The notes under the pieces: model-generated
The model's database searches: none
What the model was told of the DNA's origin: nothing
The model's input: the letters and a program-made list of their open reading frames with translations, nothing else
In this document: positions 20,046-29,929 of the stretch, piece after piece
Layout of the letters: each line of letters opens with the position of its first letter
Numbering within the stretch: the first letter of the stretch is position 1
Position numbers and translations under genes: made by a program
Source: Syntrophus sp. PtaU1.Bin005
Lineage (GTDB): Bacteria > Desulfobacterota > Syntrophia > Syntrophales > Syntrophaceae
Assembly: GCA_002067745.1 (NCBI GenBank)
Contig: MVRU01000007.1
Coordinates: 1-64,000 of the forward strand
Direction of reading: 5' to 3'
DNA: 64,000 nt

Positions 20046-20122
20046 TGGGGTGAGTGAAGGGACTTGAACCCTCAACCTCCGGGGCCACAACCCGGCACTC
20101 TGACCATTTGAGCTACACCCAC
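20046..20122 (-). tRNA. tRNA-His (anticodon GTG)
   Basis: Cloverleaf with acceptor GTGGGTG/CACTCAC, anticodon loop TTGTGGC, T-loop GGTTCAAGTCC and encoded CCA. The base before position 1 (20123) is G and the discriminator is C, matching the G-1:C73 identity pair of tRNA-His. Confidence 0.96.
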
Positions 20123-20131
20123 CACACAATA

Positions 20132-20208
<77 letters not shown>

Positions 20209-20243
20209 ATGAAGACATGCGATCCATCAATCAGGGAGGTGAG

Positions 20244-20272
20244 TATCTAAACTGCTTTTCCTGTTTTGTCAA
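20244..20272 (-). promoter_or_regulatory. Promoter of the tRNA-Arg/tRNA-His unit
   Basis: TTGACA (20272-20267), a 17-base spacer and TAGATA (20249-20244) on the minus strand, 36 bases before tRNA-Arg. Geometry is ideal for sigma-70. Confidence 0.7.
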
Positions 20273-20621
20273 GGCCGAATATATCATAGTTTTATATGTT
20301 TAATTTCATATCATTTCTTTTCCCCGATCCGCTGGCCGCACCGGCGGCCTGTCCGATGTATCCCGGAGCGGAAGCAGGATGCATTGCCTCGTCTTCTTGC
20401 TAAAAAGACTTGACACCATGCTATTATTCTATAAAGTACAAAGCCTTTTATCCGCTCATTCGATGGCGCACGGATATTGCACCGGCATGATCATGGATCC
20501 GCAGAGTTCAGCAGCATTCGCTCTGTTCAACTCCTGTTCCGGCGGCACTCCGCTTTCCGATCCATGAAGTGATTCTTTTGCCTTGACCACATGAATCTGG
20601 ATGTTCGGAAGAACTTTAGTC
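20273..20621. other. Intergenic stretch upstream of dprA
   Basis: No credible gene. TTGACA at 20410-20415 with TAAAGT at 20432-20437 (16-base spacer) is a possible plus-strand promoter for dprA, giving a leader of about 180 bases. Nothing else stands out. Confidence 0.45.
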
Positions 20622-21806
20622 ATGGAGAACAATGAGCTCTTATATTGGCTGGCCTTGAGATCCGCAAGCGGCATCGGGAACGTTACATTTAAGTCCCTTC
20701 TTGGATTCTTTCCATCCCCCTACCACGTCTTTCAGGCCGCCTATCCGGAACTCCTGAGGATTCCGGGTATCGGCCCCAAAACGGCATCAGCGATCAAAGG
20801 GTTTCATCAGTGGCAGAAGCTTGAAAATGAGTTGAAAGAGCTGAAAAAATTTCATATCCATCTGGTGACTTTACATGACAGAGAGTATCCGGGTATCCTG
20901 AAGAACATTTTTGATTATCCCCCCCTCCTCTATGTCAAAGGAACACTGGAAGAGGGTGATCTGAATATTGCCATGGTCGGATCACGGATGGCAAGCACCT
21001 ATGGTGTCTATACGACGGAAAGGCTCGCCAGGGAGCTGGCCATGAATGGAATGACCATCGTCAGCGGAATGGCCAGGGGCATTGATTCTGCAGCCCACAG
21101 AGGGGCGCTTGCCGGCAGGGGCAGAACGATCGCGGTTCTGGGCTGCGGTCTGGATGTAATTTATCCTCCTGAAAACAAGGATCTTTATAAGAAAATTTCG
21201 GAAAACGGCGCGGTGATCTCCGAATACGCCCCGGGCACACCACCCAACGCCCCGAATTTTCCCATGCGCAACCGGATCATCAGCGGCCTGTCCCTGGGTG
21301 TTGTGGTCGTTGAAGCGAACGAGCGCAGCGGCTCTCTGATCACGGCGCGCATCGCCATGGAGCAGGGACGTGAGGTTTTTGCGGTTCCGGGAAGCATCGA
21401 TTTTCACGGATCGCGTGGAAGCCACAGGCTGATAAAGGAGGGGGCGAAATTGATCGAGAATGTCGATGACGTTCTGGAAGAAATTCTGCCCCAGATAAGG
21501 CGAACACGAAGGGAGCTCCTCCCGGGCGAGAAAAAGGGGAGCACGGATCTTCGGGAAATGAGGCAGCCGGACCAGGAGACTTCCGTTTCCCATCCTTCAT
21601 CAGAGCGTTCATTCAGCGAACATGAAACAATGATTTTGAATCTCCTGGCATCCGGAACCGTTGACATTGACACGATCATCGCTAAATCAGGACTCAGTGT
21701 CAATGAAACGATGAATTGCCTTTTAAATCTGGAACTGTACGATGCCATTCTGCAGTTGCCAGGAAAGCTTTATAAACGTAAGGAGACTCCATGCCCGATT
21801 CCCTGA
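20622..21806 (+). CDS. dprA: DNA processing protein DprA
   Basis: Binds incoming single-stranded DNA and loads RecA during transformation. The N-terminal SAM/HhH-like part (PELLRIPGIGPKTASAI) is followed by the Rossmann-like DprA core: MVGSRMASTYG near residue 120, SGMARGIDSAAHRGAL near 150, GCGLDVIYPPEN, and RNRIISGLS. A C-terminal winged-helix (about 330-390) is present. I take the ATG at 20622, with GGAAG ten bases upstream, rather than 20601. It overlaps topA by 16 bases. Transformation itself cannot be inferred from dprA alone. Confidence 0.94.
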   Translation: MENNELLYWLALRSASGIGNVTFKSLLGFFPSPYHVFQAAYPELLRIPGIGPKTASAIKGFHQWQKLENELKELKKFHIHLVTLHDREYPGILKNIFDYPPLLYVKGTLEEGDLNIAMVGSRMASTYGVYTTERLARELAMNGMTIVSGMARGIDSAAHRGALAGRGRTIAVLGCGLDVIYPPENKDLYKKISENGAVISEYAPGTPPNAPNFPMRNRIISGLSLGVVVVEANERSGSLITARIAMEQGREVFAVPGSIDFHGSRGSHRLIKEGAKLIENVDDVLEEILPQIRRTRRELLPGEKKGSTDLREMRQPDQETSVSHPSSERSFSEHETMILNLLASGTVDIDTIIAKSGLSVNETMNCLLNLELYDAILQLPGKLYKRKETPCPIP

Positions 21807-24076
21807 TCATCGTCGAATCGCCGACGAAGGTAAAAACCATCAAAAAATATCTCGGAGCGGATTATGATGTCCTGGCTTCGAAAGGGCACATCAAGGATCT
21901 GCCCAAAAAGACGCTCGGGATTGATCCGCAAAACGAGTTTCAGCCCACTTACAGCATCCTCGATGACAAGAAAAAGGTCATCGCCGATTTAAAAAAGGCG
22001 GCGAAACATGCGAGCCGGATTTATCTTGCCCCTGATCCCGATCGTGAAGGCGAGGCAATCGCCTGGCACATCGCGGAGGAGTTAAAGGCCAAGAACAAGG
22101 AAGTGTATCGTGTTTTGTTCAATGATCTCACAAAAAACACCGTTCTGGACGCACTAAGCCACCCGGGAGAGCTGGATTTCAACAAATACGAAGCTCAGCA
22201 GACAAGACGCATTCTAGACAGGCTGGTCGGCTATCAGATCAGTCCGATTCTGTGGGAAAAGGTAAAAAGGGGGCTCAGCGCGGGGCGTGTCCAGTCCGTC
22301 GCCGTCCGGATGATCTGTGATCGCGAAGAGGAAATCAAGGGATTCAACCCCGAAGAGTACTGGAACATCTCCGTGCAACTCAAAGGCGAGAACCCTCCTC
22401 CCTTCGAAGCCAAACTGGTCAAGATCAACGGCAGGAAGGCCAAAATCGCCAATTCGACACAGGCCGAGGGCATCGTAACGCTCTTGTCCGCTCCGATTTC
22501 TGCGGGAGGCGACCCGTCTTCACCTCCCCGGTTTGTCGTCAGCAAGCTGGAGAAGAAAGAAGTCAAGAAGGCCTCCCTGCCTCCCTTCACGACGAGCAAG
22601 CTGCAGCAGGAAGCATCCCGGTTGCTTCGCTTTTCGGCCAAAAAAACCATGATGACGGCCCAGAAGCTTTATGAGGGGATTGAGCTGGGAGAAGAGGGGC
22701 CCGTGGGACTGATCACCTACATGAGGACCGATTCCGTGCGGATCGCCGACGATGCCCTCCAGGAGGTCCGCTCTTATATCCGGGAAAATTATGCCCCTGC
22801 TTTTCTGCCTTCAAAAGCACATACCTATAAAAATAAAGGAAAGACCCAGGATGCCCACGAAGCGATCCGGCCGGCCTCGCTGAATTACAAGCCTCAGGAT
22901 GTCAAAAAATTTCTGACGCCCGATCAATTCCGCCTATACTCCCTGATCTGGAATCGCTTCGTCGCAAGTCAAATGAACCCGGCCCTTTACGATCAAACAA
23001 CGATCCATGTATCGGCCGATCCCTATCTCTTCCGCTCCCAGGGGGCGATTCTGAAATTCGCCGGTTACACCATCGTGTACACCGAGGGAAAGGAGGAGAA
23101 GGAGCAACCCGAGGACGCGGAAGCGGAAGGCATTCTTCCCGATGTCAAGGAAGGGGAACAGCTTACCCTTTTGAAGGTCAAGTCCGACCAGAAATTTACT
23201 CAACCTCCGCCGCGGTTTTCCGAAGCCTCACTGGTCCGTGAGCTTGAAGAAAAAGGCATCGGGCGGCCCAGCACCTATGCGAACATTCTGAGCACCATTC
23301 AGGACCGGAATTACGCAAGGCTGGAACAGGGAAAGTTTCACCCCACCGAACTGGGAATGATCGTCACGGAACTCCTCGTCAAGAACTTTCCCAAGGTGCT
23401 GGATATTTCTTTTACGGCTTCAATGGAAAACCAGCTCGACCTGATCGAAGAGGGAAAACAGAAGCGTCTCGATACCCTGCAGGAATTTTACGCCCCTTTT
23501 GAGGAGGATCTGAGCAAAGCCAAGATCGAAATGAGGAACATCAAGCGGGAGGAGACGCCGACGGATCTGATCTGCGACAAATGCTCGAGCCCCATGGTCA
23601 TCAAATGGGGAAGAAACGGCAAATTCCTTGCCTGTTCAAACTACCCCGAGTGCAGGAACACCATGAACATTCCCCAGGGCGACGGCACCGAAAAAAGGAG
23701 CCCCGGGGGGGAGATGACAGAGACCCTCTGTCCGCAATGCGGCAAGAACATGTTGATCAAATTCGGCCGATTCGGCCGTTTTCTGGGATGCTCCGGCTAT
23801 CCTGACTGCAAAGTTACCATGCCGATCAGCCTCGGGGTCAAATGCCCACAGGAAGGCTGCAACGGCGAGATCATCGAAAAGCGGACCAAGAAGGGACGAA
23901 GTTTCTTCGGATGTTCCAACTATCCCGACTGCACGTTTGCCCTGTGGGACAGGCCCGTGCCCGAATCCTGCCCCCGATGCCATTCCCCCTTTCTGGTTGA
24001 AAAGTACTCCCGCAACGAGGGAACCTACAAAGCCTGTCCCAACAAGGAGTGCGGATACACGGACAAGGACCAGTAA
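21791..24076 (+). CDS. topA: DNA topoisomerase I
   Basis: Type IA topoisomerase that relaxes negative supercoils. The Toprim domain starts at [17 protein letters not shown], with the [12 protein letters not shown] metal motif near residue 80, and the nucleophile tyrosine lies in [12 protein letters not shown] near residue 310. The C-terminus holds four zinc ribbons, three of the CxxC...CSxYPxC type and a last CPRC...CPNKEC. The 761 residues are normal. It overlaps dprA, and trmFO follows closely. Confidence 0.97.
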   Translation: MPDSLIIVESPTKVKTIKKYLGADYDVLASKGHIKDLPKKTLGIDPQNEFQPTYSILDDKKKVIADLKKAAKHASRIYLAPDPDREGEAIAWHIAEELKAKNKEVYRVLFNDLTKNTVLDALSHPGELDFNKYEAQQTRRILDRLVGYQISPILWEKVKRGLSAGRVQSVAVRMICDREEEIKGFNPEEYWNISVQLKGENPPPFEAKLVKINGRKAKIANSTQAEGIVTLLSAPISAGGDPSSPPRFVVSKLEKKEVKKASLPPFTTSKLQQEASRLLRFSAKKTMMTAQKLYEGIELGEEGPVGLITYMRTDSVRIADDALQEVRSYIRENYAPAFLPSKAHTYKNKGKTQDAHEAIRPASLNYKPQDVKKFLTPDQFRLYSLIWNRFVASQMNPALYDQTTIHVSADPYLFRSQGAILKFAGYTIVYTEGKEEKEQPEDAEAEGILPDVKEGEQLTLLKVKSDQKFTQPPPRFSEASLVRELEEKGIGRPSTYANILSTIQDRNYARLEQGKFHPTELGMIVTELLVKNFPKVLDISFTASMENQLDLIEEGKQKRLDTLQEFYAPFEEDLSKAKIEMRNIKREETPTDLICDKCSSPMVIKWGRNGKFLACSNYPECRNTMNIPQGDGTEKRSPGGEMTETLCPQCGKNMLIKFGRFGRFLGCSGYPDCKVTMPISLGVKCPQEGCNGEIIEKRTKKGRSFFGCSNYPDCTFALWDRPVPESCPRCHSPFLVEKYSRNEGTYKACPNKECGYTDKDQ

Positions 24077-24105
24077 TTTCAGTGGGCATTTTTAAAAAGA
24101 AGGAC

Positions 24106-25431
24106 ATGCACGAAGAGGACCCCGTCACCATTATCGGCGCAGGTCTAGCGGGATGTGAAGCGGCTTGGCAGCTCCTCAACCGGGGGCATTCTGTTGTCCT
24201 TTATGAGATGAAGCCGGAAAAATTTTCTCCGGCCCACCGGTCCGGGTCTCTCGCAGAGCTCGTCTGCAGCAATTCGCTCCGCTCCAACGTGTCGGATCAT
24301 GCAGCAGGTCTTCTGAAGGAAGAAATGCGCAGGATGGACTCGCTGATCATGAAGGCGGCGGATGAAACCTCCGTTCCCGCCGGAAAGGCATTGGCTGTTG
24401 ATCGCCATGCCTTCTCCCGCGTTATTGAAAACCGCCTCAACAGCTTTACCAACCTGACGATCATCCGCAAAGAAATGATCGAAGTCCCTTCTGAAGGCAT
24501 TGTGATCATCGCCACGGGGCCGCTGACTTCCGATGGCCTGTCTCAGGAGATCGCCAGACTCACGGACAGCTCCTATCTCTATTTTTACGATGCGATTTCG
24601 CCGATCATTGAAGGAGATTCCATCGATCTCGAAAAGGTTTTCAGAGCTTCTCGATATGACTCCACAGGACAGGGTGACTACCTGAACTGCCCCATGGAAA
24701 AAGAGGAATACGAAAACTTCTGGCGGGAACTGATGGGCGCACAGACCGTACCCCTTCGGGATTTCGAGGATCCGAAGTATTTTGACGGCTGCCTTCCCAT
24801 CGAGGTGATTGCCTCTAGAGGCATATCCACGCTGGTCTTCGGCCCCATGAAACCGGTGGGAATTCTCAACCCGAAAACAGGGAAAATCCCCTATGCCGTG
24901 ATACAGCTCCGCCAGGAAAATCGGGAGGCGACCCTTTTCAACATCGTCGGGTTTCAGACCAAGCTGACCTGGCCGGAACAGCGCCGGATATTCCGGAAGA
25001 TCCCCGGCCTTGAAGAGGCGGAGTTTGCGAGATACGGGAGCATTCACAGGAACACCTTTATCAATGCTCCGGCACTGTTGAAACCAACCCTTCAATTAAA
25101 AAAGAATGAGCACATCTTCTTCGCCGGGCAGATCTCCGGCGTTGAAGGATATATCGAATCCACGGCCATGGGACTGATCGCCGGATTGAGCGCGTCCGCA
25201 TTTCATCGCGGCAAGGCCTTCCCTCCGCCGCCGCCGGTCACCGCCATGGGTGCGCTTGTCAACCACATCACGTCCGCAGAGAGCCGGAATTTCCAGCCGA
25301 TGAACATCAATTGGGGATTATTTCCAGCCCTGCCTCAGAAATTGAAAAAAAGAGAGCGCGGCGCCTGCCACGCCCTCCGCGCCCTGACATCGCTGGATCG
25401 GTGGAAATCGGAGACGTTGCGTGAGCTCTGA
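24106..25431 (+). CDS. trmFO: Methylenetetrahydrofolate-tRNA-(uracil-5-)-methyltransferase TrmFO
   Basis: Folate- and FAD-dependent enzyme that makes ribothymidine at U54 of tRNAs. The FAD-binding [11 protein letters not shown] is near residue 10, followed by [13 protein letters not shown] and the catalytic-cysteine segment [11 protein letters not shown] second conserved cysteine is in [13 protein letters not shown]. The start is uncertain: the ATG at 24106 gives the family's usual N-terminus, but GTG codons at 24082 and 24049 are in frame, the latter overlapping topA. Length from 24106 is 441 residues, as expected. Confidence 0.95.
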   Translation: MHEEDPVTIIGAGLAGCEAAWQLLNRGHSVVLYEMKPEKFSPAHRSGSLAELVCSNSLRSNVSDHAAGLLKEEMRRMDSLIMKAADETSVPAGKALAVDRHAFSRVIENRLNSFTNLTIIRKEMIEVPSEGIVIIATGPLTSDGLSQEIARLTDSSYLYFYDAISPIIEGDSIDLEKVFRASRYDSTGQGDYLNCPMEKEEYENFWRELMGAQTVPLRDFEDPKYFDGCLPIEVIASRGISTLVFGPMKPVGILNPKTGKIPYAVIQLRQENREATLFNIVGFQTKLTWPEQRRIFRKIPGLEEAEFARYGSIHRNTFINAPALLKPTLQLKKNEHIFFAGQISGVEGYIESTAMGLIAGLSASAFHRGKAFPPPPPVTAMGALVNHITSAESRNFQPMNINWGLFPALPQKLKKRERGACHALRALTSLDRWKSETLREL

Positions 25432-25452
25432 AGGTGGGTTTCGCAGTCTGAT

Positions 25453-26280
25453 TTACACTTCCGTTGCCCTGGAGTAGTTCGCCGTGACCCGGGCCACGTA
25501 ATTCCGGGTTTCCGGTGGCATCTTCCCGGGGTTTTTCTCGACGTTTCCCATTCCCCAGTTATAGGCGGCAAGGGCGAGTTTCACATTGCCCTGATAACGG
25601 TCCAGAAGCCCCTTGAGGTATCGCGTACCGCCCATGATGTTTTCTTCGGGATTGTAGTAATCTTTCACCCCGAGTTCCCTCGCCGTTGCCGGCATTAACT
25701 GCATCAGTCCCATGGCCCCCTTGGGTGAGGTACTGTCCGCCTTGAAATTGCTTTCCACCTTGATGACACTTTTTATCAACTCAGCATCCACTCCATAGGT
25801 TTCGGAAGCCTTCCGGATGAGGGTATCGTAGTGGCCGTTCGAAGAGGGTGTGTCAGGCTTTTGTTCCTTTGATACGGGAATTGACGTTTCTTCGCTCCCC
25901 TCCGGTTCCGGAACATAACCGGAAAGCACGCAGCGCACCTCCTCGAAGATCTGGGCCGCCCCTTCGGTCTCTGTTTCCCCTGACAAAATCCTTAACAGAT
26001 GACCGTTCATTCTGAGTTCAATACGCTTCAGCAGCAATTCAATCGCCGCCTTGGAGGACGGTGGCGAATCTTCTGAAACGGGCTGAGCGGCCGGCGAGGA
26101 ACGTGCGGCCTCGTCAAGCATCCCGCGGAACACAGTACCGGAATCCTCACCGTCTTGGTCCTGGCTGCCGGCCTGCTCTTTTTGAAGATTCCGCAGAAGG
26201 GCCTGATTCCGTTGCGCGATCTCCATCATGGAATACGGTGTTGTCATAAACTGGATCGATGCCTCGTTTCGAAGTTTCAT
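25453..26280 (-). CDS. Lytic transglycosylase domain protein without signal peptide
   Basis: A 275-residue protein whose C-terminal third is an SLT (goose-lysozyme-like) domain: IKSVIKVESNF with the catalytic glutamate near residue 167, SPKGAMGLMQLMPATA, and ALAAYNWGMGNV. The first 140 residues are polar and low in complexity, with no signal peptide or membrane segment. A peptidoglycan-cleaving enzyme must leave the cytosol. A flagellar type III route, as for FlgJ-like rod enzymes, is possible (inference). It follows the HD-GYP regulator gene by 22 bases on the same strand. Confidence 0.85.
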   Translation of the reverse strand: MKLRNEASIQFMTTPYSMMEIAQRNQALLRNLQKEQAGSQDQDGEDSGTVFRGMLDEAARSSPAAQPVSEDSPPSSKAAIELLLKRIELRMNGHLLRILSGETETEGAAQIFEEVRCVLSGYVPEPEGSEETSIPVSKEQKPDTPSSNGHYDTLIRKASETYGVDAELIKSVIKVESNFKADSTSPKGAMGLMQLMPATARELGVKDYYNPEENIMGGTRYLKGLLDRYQGNVKLALAAYNWGMGNVEKNPGKMPPETRNYVARVTANYSRATEV

Positions 26281-26302
26281 GTTGGAATGGATTCATCAAT
26301 GC

Positions 26303-27784
26303 TTACAGGCTTTGCAAAAAGCATTCAACAAGAGTGCCGTCAAACTGCTTTCCACTGTTCTTCTTGAGTTCCTGAATCGCGCGATCCACGGACATGGACT
26401 TTCGATAAGGCCGATTGCTGGTCATTGCGTCAAATGAATCGGCAATGGCCAGCAATCGGGACAAAAGCGGAATTTTGTCTCCTGAGAGCCCGTGAGGATA
26501 CCCCTTGCCGTCGTACCGCTCGTGATGGTGCAGAATGATTTCCCTTTCCCGGTCCAGAAGCATGACCGACTTCAGGATGCTTTCCCCGATCCCCGGATGG
26601 CTTTGAATGACTTTATATTCATACTCGGTAAGCCGGTCAGGCTTCAGGAGGATTCTGTCCGGTATGGCAATCTTGCCGATATCGTGCAGCATGCCCGCAA
26701 TCCGGACACTTTCAACCTCCTCATTGGAACGCCCCATATGCTTTGCCATGGTGATGACTTTATCCATGACCCGGTAGGAGTGCTCCTCCGTATAGGAGTC
26801 GCGAACCTGTATCGAAGCCACAAGGGATTTAAACGTGTCGATGAGATTGCGATAGAGACTTTCGTACAACACCTTGTTTTCAACATTCAGGGACGCCCTT
26901 TTGGTCAAAGTCTGGATATAATCCAGTTCCCTCTTTGAGAAGGCGATCCCCCGTTCCTTTTTCCGGATCGTCAGTACCCCGAAAACCTGGTTTCTGATCA
27001 TTAAAGGCGCACAGATCACGGAGGGAAATGCCTCAGAACATTCGTCCGAGGTGATGATCATGGCTTCGCGGCTGTGGGCCGCCTTCTCCAGCGCACCTTC
27101 GATCTGCGGGAAGATTTTTGTGCTGTAAGTCTCAGAATTTATCCCCTTGATGATGTGGGGATGAAACCGGCGCTCCTCGACATCATAGAGCAGCAGCTCG
27201 CAATCCCTGCCCCCGACGACCTTCATGGCCAGTTCAACGACATCTTCAAAGATATAGTCATTGTCACCGAAGGAGTTTTCGATAGTGTCGTAAATGTAGT
27301 TTCGAAGCGATAAATCCTCGCAATGACCCTGCAGCCGGCGGGTTCTGGAATTCCTTTCCAGTTCCTGGGCGGACAAAGCCTCCCTCTGCCGCAGGGATAC
27401 ATCGACTTTAAAGAGCAGCTCATCGATACGAAACGGCTTCCGGATGAAGTCAACGGCACCTTTTTTCATCGCGGAAACAGAGGTTTCGATCTCCGGATAG
27501 GCGGTCATCATGATCGTGAGGACCGTAGGCTGAACCTCCTGAATGCTCTCCAGCAAATCAAGCCCGCCCATGATCGGCATCATCACATCGCTGATAACGA
27601 TGTCATAGGTCTTTTGCCGGAGAAGATTCAGAGCCTCCAACCCGTTTTCCGCCTCGCTGACTTCATAATGCCCCTCTGTCTCCAACGCTTCTCGAATTAA
27701 ATCTCTAATGTGGGGATAATCATCAACAACGAGAATTTTTTTCTGGTTCATGAAGGTATTTTGCATTTCAACGGCACTGTCCAT
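26303..27784 (-). CDS. Response regulator with GAF and HD-GYP domains (c-di-GMP phosphodiesterase)
   Basis: Receiver domain at about residues 15-130 with the phosphorylatable Asp in IVISDVMMP and the PF lysine region FIRKPFR. A GAF-like domain lies at about 185-310, and an HD-GYP domain at about 320-485 with LHDIGK and HHERYDGKGYP. It should hydrolyse c-di-GMP in response to a partner kinase that is not in this window. The start is uncertain: in-frame starts at 27835 (GTG), 27784 and 27751 all precede the conserved KKILVVDDYP; 27784 has GGAG very close by. Confidence 0.88.
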   Translation of the reverse strand: MDSAVEMQNTFMNQKKILVVDDYPHIRDLIREALETEGHYEVSEAENGLEALNLLRQKTYDIVISDVMMPIMGGLDLLESIQEVQPTVLTIMMTAYPEIETSVSAMKKGAVDFIRKPFRIDELLFKVDVSLRQREALSAQELERNSRTRRLQGHCEDLSLRNYIYDTIENSFGDNDYIFEDVVELAMKVVGGRDCELLLYDVEERRFHPHIIKGINSETYSTKIFPQIEGALEKAAHSREAMIITSDECSEAFPSVICAPLMIRNQVFGVLTIRKKERGIAFSKRELDYIQTLTKRASLNVENKVLYESLYRNLIDTFKSLVASIQVRDSYTEEHSYRVMDKVITMAKHMGRSNEEVESVRIAGMLHDIGKIAIPDRILLKPDRLTEYEYKVIQSHPGIGESILKSVMLLDREREIILHHHERYDGKGYPHGLSGDKIPLLSRLLAIADSFDAMTSNRPYRKSMSVDRAIQELKKNSGKQFDGTLVECFLQSL

Positions 27785-27873
27785 ATCTCCAGGGAGGATT
27801 TCTGTCGTCTCGTCAATCGGTTGGTTGCTGCGCACGTTGAGTCCATTTCAAAGGGCTGTGATCTTCTGGACCA

Positions 27874-28083
27874 TTACGCACTTTTTACAATGATATCGCG
27901 GATGTTATAAGAGATTTTTTCAAAGGTGATCGCTTTGTTTTCAGGCGAGGGAGAGATTGTTACGCAGTCACGATAGTGTGAACCGGCATCGGCGGCACCA
28001 TGATTTCTGTTTTCTACTTTCGTTCGGACGTGCTTATTGTAAGCCTTAATGACGCTGTCAACTTGATAAACGGATACCGGCAT
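27874..28083 (-). CDS. Small protein of unknown function, possibly flagellum-linked
   Basis: A 69-residue polar protein with a good AAGAGG seven bases before its ATG and a position at the head of the HD-GYP/transglycosylase unit. The N-terminal pattern DSVIKAYNKHV and the later DCVTISPSPENKA recall small FlgM-like or flagellar-cluster proteins of Desulfobacterota that carry a D-x-V-x-I-S motif. This resemblance is by eye only. It has no membrane segment or signal peptide. It could be an anti-sigma-like peptide. Confidence 0.5.
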   Translation of the reverse strand: MPVSVYQVDSVIKAYNKHVRTKVENRNHGAADAGSHYRDCVTISPSPENKAITFEKISYNIRDIIVKSA

Positions 28084-28297
28084 AATACAACCTCTTGCTT
28101 TTGATTTCCTGTTGACCCATCTATTGAATCGGTAGAAACAAGAAAATCTTTAGGGACATTTCCATTTTGAATTTCATGATATTTTTTCCTCGGAACGGAG
28201 ACTTTTTTTATTTCTGGAATTTTTCTTGCAATTCTCTATACATAAATATTCACAGCCGTGTTGTTGAGGCATCACAAAACACCTCCGGGGAATTCAA

Positions 28298-29056
28298 ATG
28301 AAAAATACCATCAACAGGGAAGAAGTGGGGCGAATCGAAAAAAAATTGAACGAGGCCAGGGTTCTGCTGCAGCAGAACAAACTGCATTCTTCACTGGTCA
28401 AATTCAAGGAGTCTCTGGAAACGCTGCTCAGGACAAAAATGCTGCCCTCAGATTCAAAGGATCTGAACGATAAGTTCAATCATTTTCAGGCACTCATATC
28501 GAATACCCCGGCTTTTACAGAGATGTACGGTGCCGTGGCGTTCCGTGACAACGACGCCGCAACGACTCTGGAATTCGTCAAGCAGCTGCTGATCATCAAG
28601 GATGAGGAAATAAAGGGGTATATGGAAGAGCAGGCCGGCGGATCGAACGAAAACCATCACGAGACAGATCCTTCCGACGAGCCTGAAGAATCCAGAATCG
28701 AGAATCTTGCAAAAGAAGCAAAAAGCTTCATCGACAGCGATGATTATGAGACCGCAAAAGACATCATCGGCGGCAACGATGAAATCCTCTGGTGGCTTCT
28801 CCAATGTTACAACACGTCAGGCATTGAACACCGTCGGCAGGGGCGTTATCGGGACGCTCTTCACGACTTCAAGAAAGCCCTCGCCCTTCAATCCGACGAT
28901 GAAGGATTGTATTACAACATTGCCCGGATCCATATTGAACTGAAGGATTGGAAAGAAGCCCTGGGCGCCATTCAGGAGGCCTTGAAAATTAATCCCGAAT
29001 TCCAGGAAGGAAAGCTTCTGGAATCATTCCTTAAAAGGACAGCCCCTCCGGCCTAG
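28298..29056 (+). CDS. Tetratricopeptide-repeat protein
   Basis: A 252-residue cytosolic protein. The C-terminus holds two clear TPR units (GIEHRRQGRYRDALHDFKKALALQ and YYNIARIHIELKDWKEALGAIQEALKINP, about residues 170-240). The N-terminal half is helical with KLNEARVLLQQNKLHSSLVKFKESL, a weaker TPR-like pair, and a charged linker around 110-130. There is no signal peptide. It is divergent from the HD-GYP unit across a 214-base AT-rich gap. Probably a protein-protein interaction scaffold; partner unknown. Confidence 0.8.
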   Translation: MKNTINREEVGRIEKKLNEARVLLQQNKLHSSLVKFKESLETLLRTKMLPSDSKDLNDKFNHFQALISNTPAFTEMYGAVAFRDNDAATTLEFVKQLLIIKDEEIKGYMEEQAGGSNENHHETDPSDEPEESRIENLAKEAKSFIDSDDYETAKDIIGGNDEILWWLLQCYNTSGIEHRRQGRYRDALHDFKKALALQSDDEGLYYNIARIHIELKDWKEALGAIQEALKINPEFQEGKLLESFLKRTAPPA

Positions 29057-29079
29057 GCGCCGTCCTTGATCCCGATCTT

Positions 29080-29101
29080 GTATCTCCCGGAGATCTTTTT
29101 T
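29080..29101 (+). terminator. Weak terminator between the TPR gene and tyrA
   Basis: A short inverted repeat ATCTC/GAGAT (29082-29094) followed by seven Ts. The stem is only five bases, so support is limited. Confidence 0.35.
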
Positions 29102-29895
29102 CAGGACGGATTTCTTTTGACCATTTCCGGGAAGCGGCTCCCTGCCGTTTCAAGTCGCTTCTGGAGGGTCCGGGCATCGCGTTTCTCAATGAGATTCTTC
29201 AATTCCTTCATGGTTTGTTCATAGGAGTCCAGAATGGCGGGCAGATAGGGATTCCGGGTGAGGATTTCCGAATACATGCGGGCATTGTGACTGAACACTT
29301 CTTTGATAATCCTGATTTTCTCCTCAAATATCGGTGTCATGTAGGGCTTCAGGGTTTCGATATCCGTCTCCATCGCATTCATGGCAAGGCCGAAGGTCAT
29401 GGTGTTGAAATGGTTCAATCCCTGGATGATGCTCATGAACCGATCATGCTCCTCCGGAGATGTCTCTACAATCCTCGCTCCATTGTCCTTCAAAAGCGTG
29501 CGCAGCCAGGCAAGCCATCTCCCGCTTCCGGACCGGGCCGGGCAGATCACGAAGGAATATCCCTCCAGTGAAGGAACTTCCGGGCCGAAGAGGGGATGGC
29601 ATCCGATCACATCGCATTCGGCGCAGCGCAGCATGTCCTTTACAGGCTCCGCCTTGAGGGAGGTGATATCCATCAGCAGGGCATCTTTTGCCATGAGCGG
29701 TCCGATCTGTTCGATCACCTCCGTCGTAACACCCACGGGCACGCTCACGATCACAACGGAACACCGTTTGCCCATCTCGGCCAGGATCGTTCCTTCATTT
29801 CTTCCCGCGATCAAGACCGAATAACCCAGGCTTTTGAAAAATTTCTCAAACCACCTGCCCATGTCCCCTTTGCCGCCAATAATACCAATATCCAT
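29101..29895 (-). CDS. tyrA: Prephenate dehydrogenase
   Basis: Oxidatively decarboxylates prephenate to 4-hydroxyphenylpyruvate for tyrosine. The NAD-binding start is DIGIIGGKGDMGRWF, followed by VIVSVPVGVT, MDITSLKAEPV and GCHPLFGPEVPS with the conserved histidine. The short 264-residue form lacks the ACT domain, so tyrosine feedback on the enzyme itself is less likely. A GTG 24 bases upstream is an alternative start. It is the last gene of the aro unit, 34 bases after aroC. A cyclohexadienyl/arogenate specificity cannot be excluded. Confidence 0.88.
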   Translation of the reverse strand: MDIGIIGGKGDMGRWFEKFFKSLGYSVLIAGRNEGTILAEMGKRCSVVIVSVPVGVTTEVIEQIGPLMAKDALLMDITSLKAEPVKDMLRCAECDVIGCHPLFGPEVPSLEGYSFVICPARSGSGRWLAWLRTLLKDNGARIVETSPEEHDRFMSIIQGLNHFNTMTFGLAMNAMETDIETLKPYMTPIFEEKIRIIKEVFSHNARMYSEILTRNPYLPAILDSYEQTMKELKNLIEKRDARTLQKRLETAGSRFPEMVKRNPS

Positions 29896-29929
29896 GTATC
29901 CTGCCCGCCTTTCGTTCACTTTATCCCGG

